DNA from: Cycloclasticus sp.
GTDB taxonomy: Bacteria; Pseudomonadota; Gammaproteobacteria; Methylococcales; Cycloclasticaceae
DNA: 6,463 bases
Direction: 5' to 3'
NCBI GenBank assembly: GCA_016764415.1
Contig: JAESRY010000071.1
Span: 8,242 to 14,704 of the forward strand
The translations under genes were made by a program, and so were the position numbers. Each line of letters begins with the position of its first letter. Position 1 is the first letter of the stretch. Of this stretch, positions 6,358 to 6,463 are shown one piece after another. Below the pieces are notes generated by a model. The model was not told the DNA's origin. It worked only from the letters and a program-made list of their open reading frames with translations, and did not search any database.

Positions 6358-6364
6358 AGAGAGG
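6358..6364 (+). promoter_or_regulatory. Strong Shine-Dalgarno sequence before the final partial gene
   Basis: AGAGAGG ends 6 bases before the ATG at 6371. This is the clearest ribosome-binding site in the window and fixes the start of the last, truncated gene. The 35-base gap after the SDR stop shows no terminator, so the gene probably belongs to the same transcript. Confidence 0.75.
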
Positions 6365-6370
6365 TCCAAT

Positions 6371-6463
6371 ATGCCTAAAAAAACAAGAGAGCTTCAAAAT
6401 CACCATTTCGACTCAACCATTTGGAATGACTTTAAGTTTAGAGATGATGATATCGTTATCGCA
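6371..6463 (+). CDS. Probable PAPS-dependent sulfotransferase, first 31 codons (3' end outside window)
   Basis: The frame is open from an ATG with a strong ribosome site to the window edge. The N-terminal residues include NHHFDSTIW (10-18) and RDDDIVIA (24-31). This resembles the start of bacterial cytosolic-type sulfotransferases, where a DSxxW segment and RxDDIVIA immediately precede the PAPS-binding TYxKSGTTW loop. That loop would lie just past the window edge, so the assignment rests on recall of the N-terminal pattern only. Such enzymes move a sulfo group from PAPS to a hydroxyl or amine. No signal peptide is visible. It is the fourth gene of the dodA-azoR-SDR series. If right, a phenolic or alcohol product of the neighbours could be its acceptor (inference). 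Confidence 0.65.
   Translation, partial: MPKKTRELQNHHFDSTIWNDFKFRDDDIVIA

Noticed and set aside
1..6463. Mobile element, CRISPR, phage or toxin-antitoxin content
   Set aside because: No transposase, integrase, regularly spaced repeat, terminal inverted repeat or small paired gene was seen; every large frame is an enzyme, cytochrome or signalling gene.

Overview
This window reads as a compact chromosomal segment of a Gram-negative bacterium, most likely a gammaproteobacterium of moderate GC content (roughly mid-40s percent by eye). The family-level likeness of MsrB, the M18 aminopeptidase, cytochrome b561, the DODA-type dioxygenase and the azoreductase to proteobacterial proteins supports this. 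A marine or Cellvibrio-like host is only a guess. No rRNA, tRNA, insertion sequence, phage gene or CRISPR array was found.

Layout. Region 1 (1-2279, + strand) is a tight run: the 3' end of msrB, an M18 aminopeptidase (apeB) whose start codon overlaps the msrB stop by one base, and, 6 bases further on, a 2-keto-4-pentenoate hydratase/fumarylacetoacetate-hydrolase-like protein with an N-terminal hydrophobic export or anchor segment. Region 2 (2334-4023, - strand) holds a soluble PAS-GGDEF diguanylate cyclase and, 142 bases upstream of it, a four-helix cytochrome b561. A nearly identical 15-base motif lies just upstream of both start codons. Region 3 (4087-6463, + strand) is divergent from cytochrome b561 across a 63-base gap. 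It is an operon-like series of a DODA-type extradiol dioxygenase, an FMN-dependent azoreductase/quinone reductase, a short-chain dehydrogenase (4-base ATGA overlap with the azoreductase gene) and the first 31 codons of a probable PAPS-dependent sulfotransferase.

How the genes may work together. The msrB-apeB pair fits protein repair and peptide turnover. The dodA-azoR-SDR-sulfotransferase series together with cytochrome b561 suggests handling of catechols, quinones or other phenolic compounds: ring opening, two-electron quinone reduction, carbonyl/alcohol interconversion and possibly sulfonation. That reading is inference from gene families and order; no substrate can be read from the sequence. 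The diguanylate cyclase could link redox or small-molecule sensing through its PAS domain to c-di-GMP. The most unusual items are the apparently exported hydratase-like protein, the four-enzyme operon, the shared 15-base upstream motif, and a perfect 11-bp inverted repeat inside the hydratase gene.
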